Of a stretch of DNA of 64,000 nucleotides, positions 43,801-53,508 are shown piece after piece; positions within the stretch are counted from its first letter, which is position 1, and every line of letters begins with the position of its first letter. The notes under the pieces are model-generated. The model ran no database searches, had not been told where the DNA came from, and saw only the letters and a program-made list of their open reading frames with translations. The position numbers and the translations under genes are program-made. Origin of the DNA: Armigeres subalbatus (taxonomy: Eukaryota; Arthropoda; Insecta; Diptera; Culicidae); contig NC_085140.1 in NCBI RefSeq assembly GCF_024139115.2, positions 22,226,035 to 22,290,034 on the forward strand, read 5' to 3'.

Positions 43801-45646
43801 GACTGCGTGTTTGGCGACGTGTAGCCATGGACCGAGCCGAATGGAGAAGACTCTTTTATACCGCACAGGCCACTTCGGCCGTAGTCTGAATTTGAAAAAT
43901 GCTATGCTATGCACAACATGTGATAGATTTAGTTCAGAAAAGGTATTGGAGGGTAACCACTTCCTTCAGTGCGGTTTGATCTCACGAAATCAGTACGGTA
44001 GGCAGGTGCTTTCCCTACTAAGCTACGAAGGACCTCCGTCTTCCTCCGCTGCTTATCCCTCCCAGCACCAGGCACGTAGCCGAACTCTTGCAATCCATTA
44101 CGGACGACGGATTATTACTTGAGGCGTAGCTACGGCAGACTTGAATTTGCAATTGAGAACAAGCATCATCTCTTAAACTGTAGTTTAAGCACTGTCGTAA
44201 CTTCAGTGTACGCTGGTGTATGCCTTCCGCTGATTTCGTTGAGTTGGGCCAAGCTCATGTGCCTTCAATCTCGCAGAGTAAACTGGATGCATACAACCTT
44301 TTGTTCTACTGGCGAAAGAGTCCATTAAGCTTTTCCATAATGTCCTAACTCACCTGAGCTTGCCAGTCAAATCCAAGGAACGATTATTATTAATGCTCAT
44401 TCTGCGTCTCGTATGAGGTGAGGCGTTTCGAATGAAGTGACCATTTGAATTACACGGTCGTCTCACGTGAGACGTGCTGAGATGATTGTTGATAGATTGT
44501 AGAAAGTATCAATTCCAAAAAAAAAGGTTTTACAATCACTTATCAACAGAACTGATTTTTCATAGTCGAATTAAACGAAAAAAAAAGGTTGTAGTCAATT
44601 TTGTTTAGTAATAGTATTCAATGGGAAACTGCACACTGATCCTCTCCAGTGCACTTCAGCTGCTTATTCATTTACAATCAGAAATGTTTCATATCTACAT
44701 CAACTTACCATCATCTCTTCTTGTATCTTATCGGTGATAATTTTTCGCGCTTCCTCCTCCGACACAGGATTCATCTTTAGCCGTTCCATCACATCGTTCA
44801 AATCAATCGGCTTGCCGAAATTGTACGTCAGTTTTTTGCCCAAGCGCAGGTAATATGGTGGCTCATTCGGAAGTACCGTTTCCATTCCAATGTGCCAAAT
44901 AGGAATGATGACCGGCAATACAGGCGTTTCATAGATTATCCTACCCACGCCCCACTTGAACCTACGAGACACAAAGTTCATTACAAATGTCAAAACTGCT
45001 AGCAATTCGGTAGTTACCTGAGATCCTCTTTGGTCATGTTGACCTTTCCCTCGGGAAACACGTGCACCCAGTGGCCCAGCTTGAGCTTCTCTATACACAG
45101 ATCGATTGCTGGCTGATAGACGCCGGCTCCGCGCACGACCGGAATACACTTACCATACATGAAGAACAACGAATGATATTTGTTGGTGAAGCAAATATCA
45201 TGAGCGGCCATCGACCACCGGATCACGTTATGATTGCACACGTTGCGCAACTTAAGCAGTCCTAAAACGGGCAAAAATGCGAAACATTACTGATGGCGAT
45301 TCGATTCATTAAGGGTAACTAATAATAGGAGAACATTTACGAAGCTTCAGCAGTCCTGCGACGGCGTGATGCGCGCAGATATTACATTAACCATGAAACG
45401 GCAATACAACAAAGGTAAGGTAGTGTTACAATTAATGGCACGCGGCAAGTTCGGGAAAGTAATTAGTTTTGATTTTATGATGGTGGCAAAATTATGGTAG
45501 ACGAAGTTTGAACTCACCCCACATGCCAGGATCGTCGAAGCACGAGTGATGATTGGAAACTGTCAGCAGGGGCGTATCCTTCGAGCGATTCTCCAGGACG
45601 TTTTCCAGTATTTGAATGTTGTGGACACGCGTCTTGTTGAGCCATA
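37854..45646 (-). CDS. Taz: Tafazzin (phospholipid-lysophospholipid transacylase), 5' incomplete
   Basis: Four minus-strand coding exons join in frame: 45646-45518, 45261-45018, 44961-44709 and 37907-37854. Every junction is GT-AG with matching phase (TGG G|GA CTG, CTC AG|G TTC, ATG ATG|GTC). The protein has the acyltransferase motif NHHSCFDD (His-x4-Asp), then [54 protein letters not shown], and a C-terminus [20 protein letters not shown] ending at TGA 37854. Tafazzin remodels cardiolipin at mitochondrial membranes. If the last intron is not removed, the frame ends two codons past the ATGATG at 44709. The first exon, with the N-terminal membrane anchor, is upstream of 45646 and was not found. 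The previous exon must end in phase 1. The last intron (6.8 kb) holds a hAT element, a minisatellite and a LINE. Confidence 0.9.
38618..38803. mobile_element. TA-type MITE, 186 bp, copy 1
   Basis: Starts GGGGGAATGACAGCTTTGGC and ends with a near-perfect inverted form (GCCAAAGCTGTCTGTTCCCC). It is bordered by TA on each side (38616-38617, 38804-38805). The same element recurs at 51443-51632 in the same orientation. Short TIRs and a TA duplication fit a Tc1/mariner-derived MITE. Confidence 0.82.
39073..39368. mobile_element. Foldback MITE, about 296 bp
   Basis: The left end ATATGGAAATGCTAGTATCA and onward to GGACGTAC (39073-39111) is repeated inverted at 39329-39368 with one or two changes. 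A 13-bp direct repeat TAGTTTTAATTAG occurs outside both ends (39001-39013 and 39371-39383), which may mark an insertion slightly longer than the palindrome. Non-coding. Confidence 0.65.
40759..40982. repeat. Long near-perfect hairpin with GC-rich tip
   Basis: The left arm (AAGTGTAACTAATGGTTAAT...) and right arm (ending ATTAGTTGCACTT) pair for about 105 bp each with scattered mismatches. The tip has CGCGCGCTGAAAATACACTCC against its complement. A GC-rich palindromic tip inside AT-rich arms is unusual for this window. Confidence 0.75.
41371..42842. mobile_element. Minisatellite-bearing element with CAGCGGTTCTCAA end
   Basis: The left end holds CAGCGGTTCTCAATC, a hAT-like terminus. From about 41455 to 42840 it is a tandem array of 22-24-bp units around CTTGAAAGGAGGCTTCCGAG (GAGGCTTCCGAGCCTC is palindromic). 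The whole is bordered by an 11-bp direct repeat TACATTGTGCT (41360-41370 and 42843-42853), so the array moved in as one block. Open frames in the array are repeat artefacts. A second array of this family, reversed, lies at 55285-56561. Confidence 0.75.
42955..43890 (+). pseudogene. RTE/JAM1-like LINE 3' fragment in the tafazzin intron
   Basis: It begins inside the RT ([14 protein letters not shown]), runs through the catalytic box FGFADDIDI near 43075, and after a frame change near 43235 continues [47 protein letters not shown] last frame change near 43700 leads to [13 protein letters not shown] and [12 protein letters not shown], ending at 43890. It is a subfamily related to, but distinct from, the copy at 33.7-36.3 kb. 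It is 5' truncated and dead. Confidence 0.83.
43910..44700. other. Intronic sequence of tafazzin, unclassified
   Basis: No supported coding. The GC-richer 43940-44130 looks like part of another retroelement leader but cannot be named. The rest is AT-rich. Confidence 0.3.
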
Positions 45647-45839
45647 CTAGAAATGAAGAGGGCAAAAACAAACAACATTATGTGACCCATTGCGTGATAG
45701 TAAAGAAATGTTGGTAATATATTGGTGTACGGCCTTTGCAAACGAACTGTGGAGAAATGAAAGATACTGTGACAAATGCGAAAGTGCTCATGTGCACTTC
45801 ATCAAATTTATTGTTTTTTGCCTTTCTCGTACTTTTTTT

Positions 45840-46345
45840 ATAGCCAACGCACTGCTATAGTTTGGGTCCAGGTCCAGTTGTGTCAATAAAATGTAACTCT
45901 GAAGTAGATGATCGATCGACGCTAGAAAACGGAACTTATTAGGATCAAGGAAAATCCTATTTTAGAGTTAATTATTTAAAAGCCAGAATCGCCATCAGAC
46001 CTTTTCGGATTAAGAAAAGATCATCGCTGAAGTGAGTCTTCCGATTGTTTTGAGACACTACTGGACCTAGTTGGGTCAATGAAATCCAACTCTGAAGTTG
46101 GTTGATCGTTGTTTGGAATCGCTATGGGAGCTAGTCAAATCAAGAAAAAAATAAATCTGGTGAGCACGGCCACGAAGCCCATAATCGGTGGTTTAGACCA
46201 ACTAATGGACTTGTTCGGGTAGAGGAAAATAATTTAACTCTGGAGTTGGTCTGTCAGTGGTTTGGAGGCAGTTCTGCACAGTGTCCATAGTTGGGTCAAT
46301 ATAATCCAATTTACAAGAAGGGTTGGTCGGAGTCACCATTGAATT
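45840..46345. repeat. Diverged tandem repeat in the tafazzin 5' intron
   Basis: Variants of GTTGGGTCAATGAAATCCAA followed by CTCTGAAGTTGGTTGATCG recur near 45880, 46070 and 46285, with intermediate forms at 46230. Units are about 150-200 bp and strongly diverged. Non-coding. Confidence 0.5.
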
Positions 46346-46682
46346 ATTTTTAGAAGAATTAAAAAACAAATCGCAAGAACACTGGTAGCCATAGATTATC
46401 AAAGCAAATATTTAGTCAGACCGCATCGTGCTTTCGTGCTGTGCGGTTCTTTCTCTCTTTGCGGAAGGAAGTTTTTAATACTACCCGAAGCTATTTTAAT
46501 TTCAACGGTGCTTCTTAGCGCTATTTGTACCCACTGATCCCGTTACGATCTTTGCAAGGACCCGTGCCTTCGTTTTACGTTGGACCCGTTTGCGGAAGTA
46601 AAATTCCGACAAGCGGTGGTAATCCTGCAGGGACACCGTTCTGGGAAAAACCTCTTAGAAGGTCACGTCTCCACGCTCAGCA

Positions 46683-48003
46683 ATGAGTATTAACAAAAAC
46701 AAGAGGAAGGGGGAGTCTCTGAATTCTCCACTTCCTTCAAAGAAACAAGGTTTCAAGACCGTCCTGCCAAAGCGCGGAAAAAATAGAAGGAAGCTGGAGA
46801 ATTCAGATATTCCTTCTAACTCTAATATCGGAAATAATTCTTCTCCAATCGAACTGAGCAATCAGTTCGATTTGATTAATGATGAAATTGAGCAAATCGA
46901 ATAGATTTTGAGTAACCTTCAGGGGATCAAGGTTTCATTTCAGATTGCTAGGAAGGGTGACTGCCGCGTTTTGCCGGGATCCTTTGACGATCGCAAACGT
47001 CTTCTTCAGTATTTAACTGAGAAGCGCCATAAATTCTTCACATACGACGACAAAACTGAGCGATTGTTCAAAGTCGTCTTGAAAGGTCTCCCCAGTGATG
47101 ACAAATCACTGGATGAGATTAAAATTGAAATTTCTCAATTACTTGGATTTTCACCAGTCCAAGTAATTAAGATGAAAAAGAAATCCCATTCTGGAACTTC
47201 CCAGAGGGGCATTCCTCAAGAATTTTATTTAGTTCATTTTAACAAAAGTGAACTAAATAATATGAAAAGTTTGGAAAAGGCCTGTATTATGTCTCATGTC
47301 CGTGTTACATGGGAACATTTCCGCAGGCCTGGGGGAAACTTCCAAAACCCTACCCAGTGCCGTAAGTGCCAAAAGTGGGGTCATGGAACCAAACATTGTC
47401 ACATGGATGCTAAATGCATGATTTGTGGTGGAACCTCTCACGCCAAGGACGCATGTCCTGTGAGAGAAGATTCCAATAAATTTAAGTGCGCAAACTGTGG
47501 GGCAATCATAAATCCAATTTCTGGGAATGCCCTTCACGCAAAAAGTTTTGAATTCCCGTGCAAAATTGATGACGGGAAATTCCAATCGGATCCCAGATTC
47601 GACGGGTAGAAATTTTTCAAACGCTCAAATTTCGAAACCGGTTACCGGTCGAGCAATTCATACCCACCACAATTCACAAACAAATTTTGCCGCTCGTCAA
47701 CGGGTAGCAAGCACTTCAGTAAATTCCAATTTTTCGAATGTACCTACGTATGCAAACATCGCTGCTGGTAGACAAAATTTCTCTTCTCAAAATGAGGTTT
47801 ATACCCATGTCCCAATGGAAAATAACGGTCATGTTGCCGATTCAGGTAGCATGACTGCTTCCGATTTTGATTTTTTAACTGAACAATTGCATCACATGAT
47901 TGATGCAATGTTCAAAGCAAATACCATTCCTGAAGCTGTTCAGGTTGGTATAAAGTACACACAAAAAATTGTTATCGGACTCCGTTTCAATGGATCCAAA
48001 TAA
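46683..48003 (+). pseudogene. LINE ORF1, gag-like zinc-knuckle protein (broken)
   Basis: Starts MSINKNKRKGESLNSPLPSK at 46683, with a basic, Lys-rich N-terminus. A TAG at 46902 interrupts it after NDEIEQIE. The frame continues with an RNA-binding-like domain (FKVVLKGLPSDDKSLDEIK, 47070) and then CCHC knuckles: CRKCQKWGHGTKHC and CMICGGTSHAKDAC. The third knuckle (CANCGANHKSNFWEC in the other frame) is broken by a one-base frame change near 47508. A Ser/Asn-rich tail ends at 48003. The native protein would coat LINE RNA. Confidence 0.85.
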
Positions 48004-50634
48004 TTGTGTGAAAGTTCTAAATTGGAATGCCCGCTCTCTAAAGGGTAAGGAAGATGAATTATTCAACTTCCTTTCAGTTCATAATGTGCATATTGCCATT
48101 ATAACTGAAACGTATTTAAAACCAGGACTCTCCATTAAAAGAGATCCAAACTATTTAATCTACAGAAATGATCGTCTTGACAGCGCCTGTGGTGGGGTCG
48201 CCATTGTCATTAATAGACGTATCAAACATAAATTATTTTCTTCGTTTGAAACCAAAGTTTTTGAAACCTTGGGAGTTTCCGTTGAAACAAATTTTGGACA
48301 ATTTTCCTTCATTGCAGCCTACTTGCCTTTTCAATGCAATGGGCAGCAAAAGAATTTGTTGAAAGCTGATCTTCAAATTCTGACTCGCAACAAATCAAAA
48401 TTCTTCGTAATTGGTGACTTCAATGCCAAACACCGTTCATGGAATAATGCTCAAAGCAATTCCAATGGTAAAATTTTATTTGAAGATTGTTCTGCGGGAT
48501 ATTATACTATTCAATATCCCAATGGACCAACTTGTTTTTCTTCCAGTCGAAATCCTTCTACAATTGATTTGGTTTTAACGGATTCAAGTCAGCTGTGTGG
48601 CCAATTGGTAACTCATGCTGACTTTGACTCTGATCACCTTCCTGTGACATTTGAAATCTCACAAGAAGCCATTTATAATCCAATCAGCTCTACTTTTAAT
48701 TATCATAGAGCTGATTGGGATTTATAAAACGTATATCGATAGGAATTTTGATATTGATATTCCTCTCGATACCAAAAGTGATATTGATAATGCTCTCGTA
48801 TCTTTGACAAATTTAATTGTCGAAGCCAGAGGCATTGCAATTCCGAAATGTGAAGTTAAATTCAACTCCATTATTATTGACGACGATCTTCAGCTACTGA
48901 TCCGTCTTAAAAATGTGAGAAGAAGGCAATACCAAAGAACTCGCGATCCCGCGATGAAAGTTATTTGGCGAGATTTGCAAATGAAATTAAAAACGTTTCG
49001 CTATTCTGAGAAATACCAACTTTGAGAATAATGTCTCGAAGTTGGATCCCAGTTCGAAACCCTTTTGGAAATTAACAAAATTCTTAAAAACCTCAAAAGC
49101 CAATTCCAGCGCTTAAAGAGGGAAATAAAATTTTATTAACAAATGGCGAAAAGGCTCAAAAACTTGCTCAGCAGTTCGAGAGTGCCCATAATTTTAGTCT
49201 AGGTCTCACTAGTCCAATTGAGGATCAGGTTACACGGAGCTTCGAAGACATTCTCAATCAAGAGAATGTTTTTGACCCTTCGTTGGGAACCAATTTGGAT
49301 GAAGTGAGATCTATTACTAGAAAATTTAAAAATATGAAAGCCCCAGGTGATGATGGTATTTTCTACATACTTATCAAAAAACTTCCTGAGAGCTATTTAT
49401 CCTTTTTGGTTAATTTATTTAACAAATGTTTTCAATTGGCATACTTTCCAGATAAATGGAAAAACGGCAACGTTGTTCCAATTTTGAAGCCGGACAAAAC
49501 TCCAGCTGAGGCTTCTAGTTATCGCCCAATCAGTTTGCTTTCTTCAATAAGCAAACTGTTTGAAAAGATTATTTTAAATAGAATGATGGTTCATATTAAT
49601 GACAATTCTATTTTTGCTGATGAGCAATTTGGTTTTCGCCATGGGCATTCAACCACTCATCAGTTATTAAGAGTTACGAACTTAATTCGGCTCAACAAAT
49701 CTGAAGGATATTCGACTGGAGTTGCTCTTCTTGATATAGAGAAAGCATTTGACAGTGTTTGGCATGAAGGTTTGATTGTAAAATTGATGAATTTTAATTT
49801 TCCTCTGTACATCATTAAACTGATCCAAAATTATTTATCAGATCGCTCGCTGCAGGTAAACTATCAGAATACTAAATCTGATAGATTACCTGTAAGGGCT
49901 GGTGTCCCCAAGGCAGCATACTGGGGCCCATATTGTATAACATTTTTACTTCTGACTTACCTGATTTACCACCAGGGTGTCAAAATCTTTGTTTGCAGAT
50001 GACACGGGCCTTTCAGCGAAAGGGCGAATCCTTCGTGTGATTTGTAGTAGATTGCAAAAAGTTTGGATATTTTCTCCACTTACTTGCAAAATGGAAAATT
50101 TCCCTGAATGCTTCCAAAACTCAGCTTATAATTTTCCCACATAAGCCGAGAGCTTCTTATTTGAAACCTTCTAGCAGACATATTGTCACTATTAATGGGG
50201 TTCCAATTAATTGGTCTAGCGAAGCTAAATATTTAGGACTTCTGCTAGATCAAAAATTAACTTTTAAAAATCACATTGAAGGCCTTCAAGCCAAATGTAA
50301 CAAATATATTAAGTGCCTATATCCACTTATAAACAGAAAATCAAAACTTTGTCTTAAGAACAAACTTTTGATTTACAAACAAATTTTTTACAAATTTTTT
50401 TTTTTTTTACAAGGTTGCTGCAATACCAGAAAGAAGGCACTCCAGAGGATTCAAAATAAAATTTTGAAAATGATTCTGAAGTTGCCTCCGTGGTATAGTA
50501 CCAATGAACTTCATAGAATTTCTAATATTGAGACATTGCAACAAATGTCCAACAAAATAATTTCCAATTTTAGATTCAAATCGTTGCAATCTTCTATTGC
50601 AACGATTAACCCTTGTACCCTTAGTTTTAAATAG
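47969..50634 (+). pseudogene. LINE ORF2, APE endonuclease plus reverse transcriptase (broken)
   Basis: The ORF2 start (probably the ATG at 47989) overlaps the end of ORF1. Endonuclease motifs: LNWNARSLKGK, ITETYLKPG, VIGDFNAKHRSWN, STIDLVLTDS and DSDHLPVTF, a complete catalytic set. A frame change near 48700 and stops near 49025-49130 follow. RT motifs: KAPGDDGIFYILIKKLPES, SSYRPISLLSSISKLFEKII, GFRHGHSTTHQLL, LLDIEKAFDSVWHEGL and AGVP. A frame change near 49912 puts the FADD box (about 49998) out of frame. The C-terminal part resumes at 50161 and ends at 50634. Confidence 0.87.
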
Positions 50635-50875
50635 GTTAAGTTTAGTTTAAGTTGAAAACATTGTAATTCCTACATGGTTCAATTCAACCAGAGGAAAAAT
50701 TCTAACTGCCAGAGGCAATTGAAATGTATTAATAATAACTAAAAATATGACATAGCAAATAAGGATGATAGTGTTAAGAAAACACGGAACACCTAGTCTA
50801 AGAGATGAATGCATGTATTAGATGATTAGCAAATAAAATTAGCTTAAAAAAAAAAAAAAAAAGCAAATATTTAGT

Positions 50876-51440
50876 TATCTCTCAGATTTCAATGTCATCC
50901 CATGTGATTCGAACTACTTGGTGTATTTCTCAATAAAAGGAACAAATTGATTCCAATCCCACTCAAAATCATGCAACTATTTTCGGGTATCAGTTTTTAT
51001 AGCAAAAGGTTCATTCGGTCCTTGATCATTTGACTAATTATGGATGTAGTTCTTGAAGGAATCCACATGAAAAAGCTGAATCATTCCATCGCAATTTATT
51101 CATACACAGCCAGTTTGTGAAAGAATCCTGGAAAGTGATAGATTCGACTACATATTTCACTTTTCTTGTCTATATTTATGTTTGAAGCACATAATAAATG
51201 TTAATCAAACATTAAAATGGCCAGGCCTACTATGCAGCGGTTCTCAACCTGGGGTACCCCTGGGGGTACCTTCACTGGCCCTAGGGGGTACCTCGCACAA
51301 AAAAGCGTAATGGCGGATGTAGAACTAATTCAATAAAAACTAATTGTGAACCCATGACCCTACAGTCCCATCGAAGGGAAAGTGGTTACCTCCAATACAC
51401 TTTCTAAATCAATATCTTCCACATAATGTACATATTCACA
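50876..51440. other. No gene; includes a hAT-like end at 51231-51330
   Basis: Most of the stretch is unassigned. At 51231-51300 there is CAGCGGTTCTCAACCTGGGG followed by repeated GGGGGTACC words. This is the same terminus as in the minisatellite-bearing elements at 41371 and 56561, without the minisatellite. Confidence 0.4.
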
Positions 51441-51442
51441 TA

Positions 51443-51632
51443 GGGGGAATGACGGCTTTGGCAGGTTTTGTTCTATTATTGTCAGGGGGGTTTTTTATGA
51501 CTGATTATGCTCAAATTTGGCCTAAACATTCTTTGCATATCGAAGAATATTGTGGCCAAATTTCATAAAATTTTGTCGACAAAAACCCCCTGCCAATTAT
51601 AGAACAAAACCTGCCAAAACCGTCTTTTCCTC
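51443..51632. mobile_element. TA-type MITE, 190 bp, copy 2
   Basis: Near-identical to 38618-38803. It starts GGGGGAATGACGGCTTTGGC; its inverted right end is more diverged (CGTCTTTTCCTC). It is bordered by TA at 51441-51442 and 51633-51634. It carries three extra bases in the GGGG stretch near 51487. Confidence 0.8.
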
Positions 51633-51656
51633 TATGAGTTTTCACAACATTGTACA

Positions 51657-53246
51657 CATAGGCGTAACTAGAGTCTCGGTCTAGGGGGGGGCATGGCACC
51701 GGATGGTGGGATGTAATTTTCAAAGGCGATTTAAAGCACTGTGCGCATTGATTGCAATAGAAATTGTTTGACTAAGTTTATCGCTCATTCGTCCTAGAAC
51801 TAACATAAAAAAATCGCGAATAATACAATTGATTTCCAATGATGCTGTGATTGCTTCAAAACGTTGTGTCTGTGTCAACTTGTCTTCTCCATGTTACTAA
51901 ATGTGGATAAGTGTGTAATCTAAGATTCAAGAATCTTCTTCGAATTATCTATAAATGAAATTCGATATGAGTATATTTCTGAAAGTTTTCAAGCATTTCC
52001 ATGATTACTTAATGCATAAAGATCTCGATTTTTTTGAAACTTGAAATTTTTGCAACTCTTTGATGTGGAATAAATTCCACGAAATTTTGTCATAACCAAT
52101 ATAAGTATTCATGCAATTCCAAAATGTATGCTATGTGCTGAAATAATTAAGTACCGACGAACACAAATTTGGAATCCTAAAGTGTTTTTTATGAGTCATA
52201 AATTCCATGAGTCATAAAATTATGAGTCATAAATCAAATTCCAGAATAACATAGGGTTTTTGTAGTTACTGACGTTATGAAGAGGCTTTATTATGGTTTT
52301 CTGAATAGGTGAGAGATTTCTCTGCAAAAATCAAAGAGACTTGAGAAGCAACCAAATCGATCTGAATTGTGCTGCAAAAGAAATGTTTTCTGATACGAAC
52401 TGGTTTCTAAATCTAATTTTTTTTTATCCTAAAAACAAATTCTAACTAAAGCAGGCACAAAAAAGTTTTCCGATGATCCTTTTGAAATCGCCAAAAACTT
52501 ATATGGAACAAGATCTTTTGAGGATTATAAAAATATTTCTTTAATGCAATCTCTGTTGTGAGTGCGAAGGTTGCCTAAATTTTGTCCTAATACTTTCAAT
52601 GGAATGCGTTGTTGATTTTTCTGTCATTGTAACAAAGATTCTTAAGTTTTATAATTTTATATCTTTCTGTGCCAGAATCATATAGCGAGAGCAAAGGGCT
52701 CCATAGGAATTTGATCAACTGTTTTGCGGCATACCTTGCGATTAACTCGAAGATTGTCGAAAGAATGGTCGTTCGAAATTTCATTGACCGGATTTGTGTA
52801 CATGTGCTCATTTTGATGTAGTTGCTTCAGTCTTTTTTGAAGCGGATGGTAGTTTAATAGAACAGAAATATTTATATCTTAATACAATTATGTTTTTATG
52901 TTTCTGCGACCAGGATACTAGTCAAACAAATGCAGTACAAATTTATTATTTTAAGCTAGCAACTGAATTAGAAGCGGCATTGATTTTAGCTTAAAAATCG
53001 AGCAAATGTTCCCGGGAGTCCAACTTAAATATTTCGATGCTTTGCTGAACAAATGGTCTAGATGTGATAACGCAACAAAAAATATGTTTATAGAATTCAT
53101 AATCAAAATTAAGAAATATGTAGGAAATATGTAAATGAAATAAAAACTGACTAAGTTGGAATTACTTTTCAAAATTTTCTGGGAGGGGCCACAAGTAGGT
53201 CTGGAGGGGGCCAGGCCCTCCCCGGCCCCCCTTATTTACGCCAATG
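51657..53246. mobile_element. hAT-type element, 1.6 kb, perfect 8-bp duplication
   Basis: Ends are CATAGGCGTAACTAG and, read inverted from the right, CATTGGCGTAAATAAG. It is flanked by ATTGTACA at 51649-51656 and 53247-53254, an exact 8-bp duplication. Both ends carry G/C-homopolymer patches (TAGGGGGGGGC; GGCCCCCC). No transposase can be recognised in the 1.6 kb interior, so it is non-autonomous or decayed. Confidence 0.82.
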
Positions 53247-53329
53247 ATTGTACATTAATGTCCAAGTCGGGTGGTTTAATCCCCGGAAATAGGCAATTAA
53301 CTTTGATTGAACCGAAAAACTAATTGATA

Positions 53330-53494
53330 AATTATATTTATTGAACGGCTACTCAGTCTTTCAAATTTTACAACGAGCTTATTATTTACCCGACGTTTCG
53401 ACACGGGGATTGTCTCCCCGTATCGAAACGTCGGGTAAATAATAAACTTGTTATAAAAAATGTAAGACTGAGTAGCCGTTCAATATATATAATT
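53330..53494. repeat. Palindromic MITE with CCCGACGTTTCGA core
   Basis: AATTATATTTATTGAACGGC at the left is mirrored at the right (GCCGTTCAATATATATAATT). The arms continue through CTACTCAGTCTT, TATTTACCCGACGTTTCGA and CGGGGA to a short centre near 53412, with a few mismatches and a small indel. Non-coding. Confidence 0.78.
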
Positions 53495-53508
53495 ATGAAA
53501 ATCTCTTT

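Larger units (their letters stand above)
46417..50861 (+). mobile_element. Full-length Juan/Jockey-like LINE, 4.4 kb, 14-bp target duplication
   Basis: The element runs from a 5' leader (CAGACCGCATCGTGCTTTCG) through ORF1 and ORF2 to a poly(A) run ending at 50861. It is flanked by AGCAAATATTTAGT at 46403-46416 and 50862-50875, a perfect 14-bp target duplication. Architecture: leader about 265 bp, gag-like ORF1 with zinc knuckles, ORF2 with APE endonuclease and RT, and a short 3' UTR. Several frameshifts and stops are present, so it cannot move by itself. Minus-strand fragments of the same family lie at 25390-26765 and 29040-29543. Confidence 0.93.

Noticed and set aside
44700..44708. Stop codon after ATGATGGTAAGT as the true tafazzin C-terminus
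   Set aside because: GTAAGT is a strong donor, and an in-phase exon at 37907-37854 supplies the expected family tail. The read-through is more likely intron retention.
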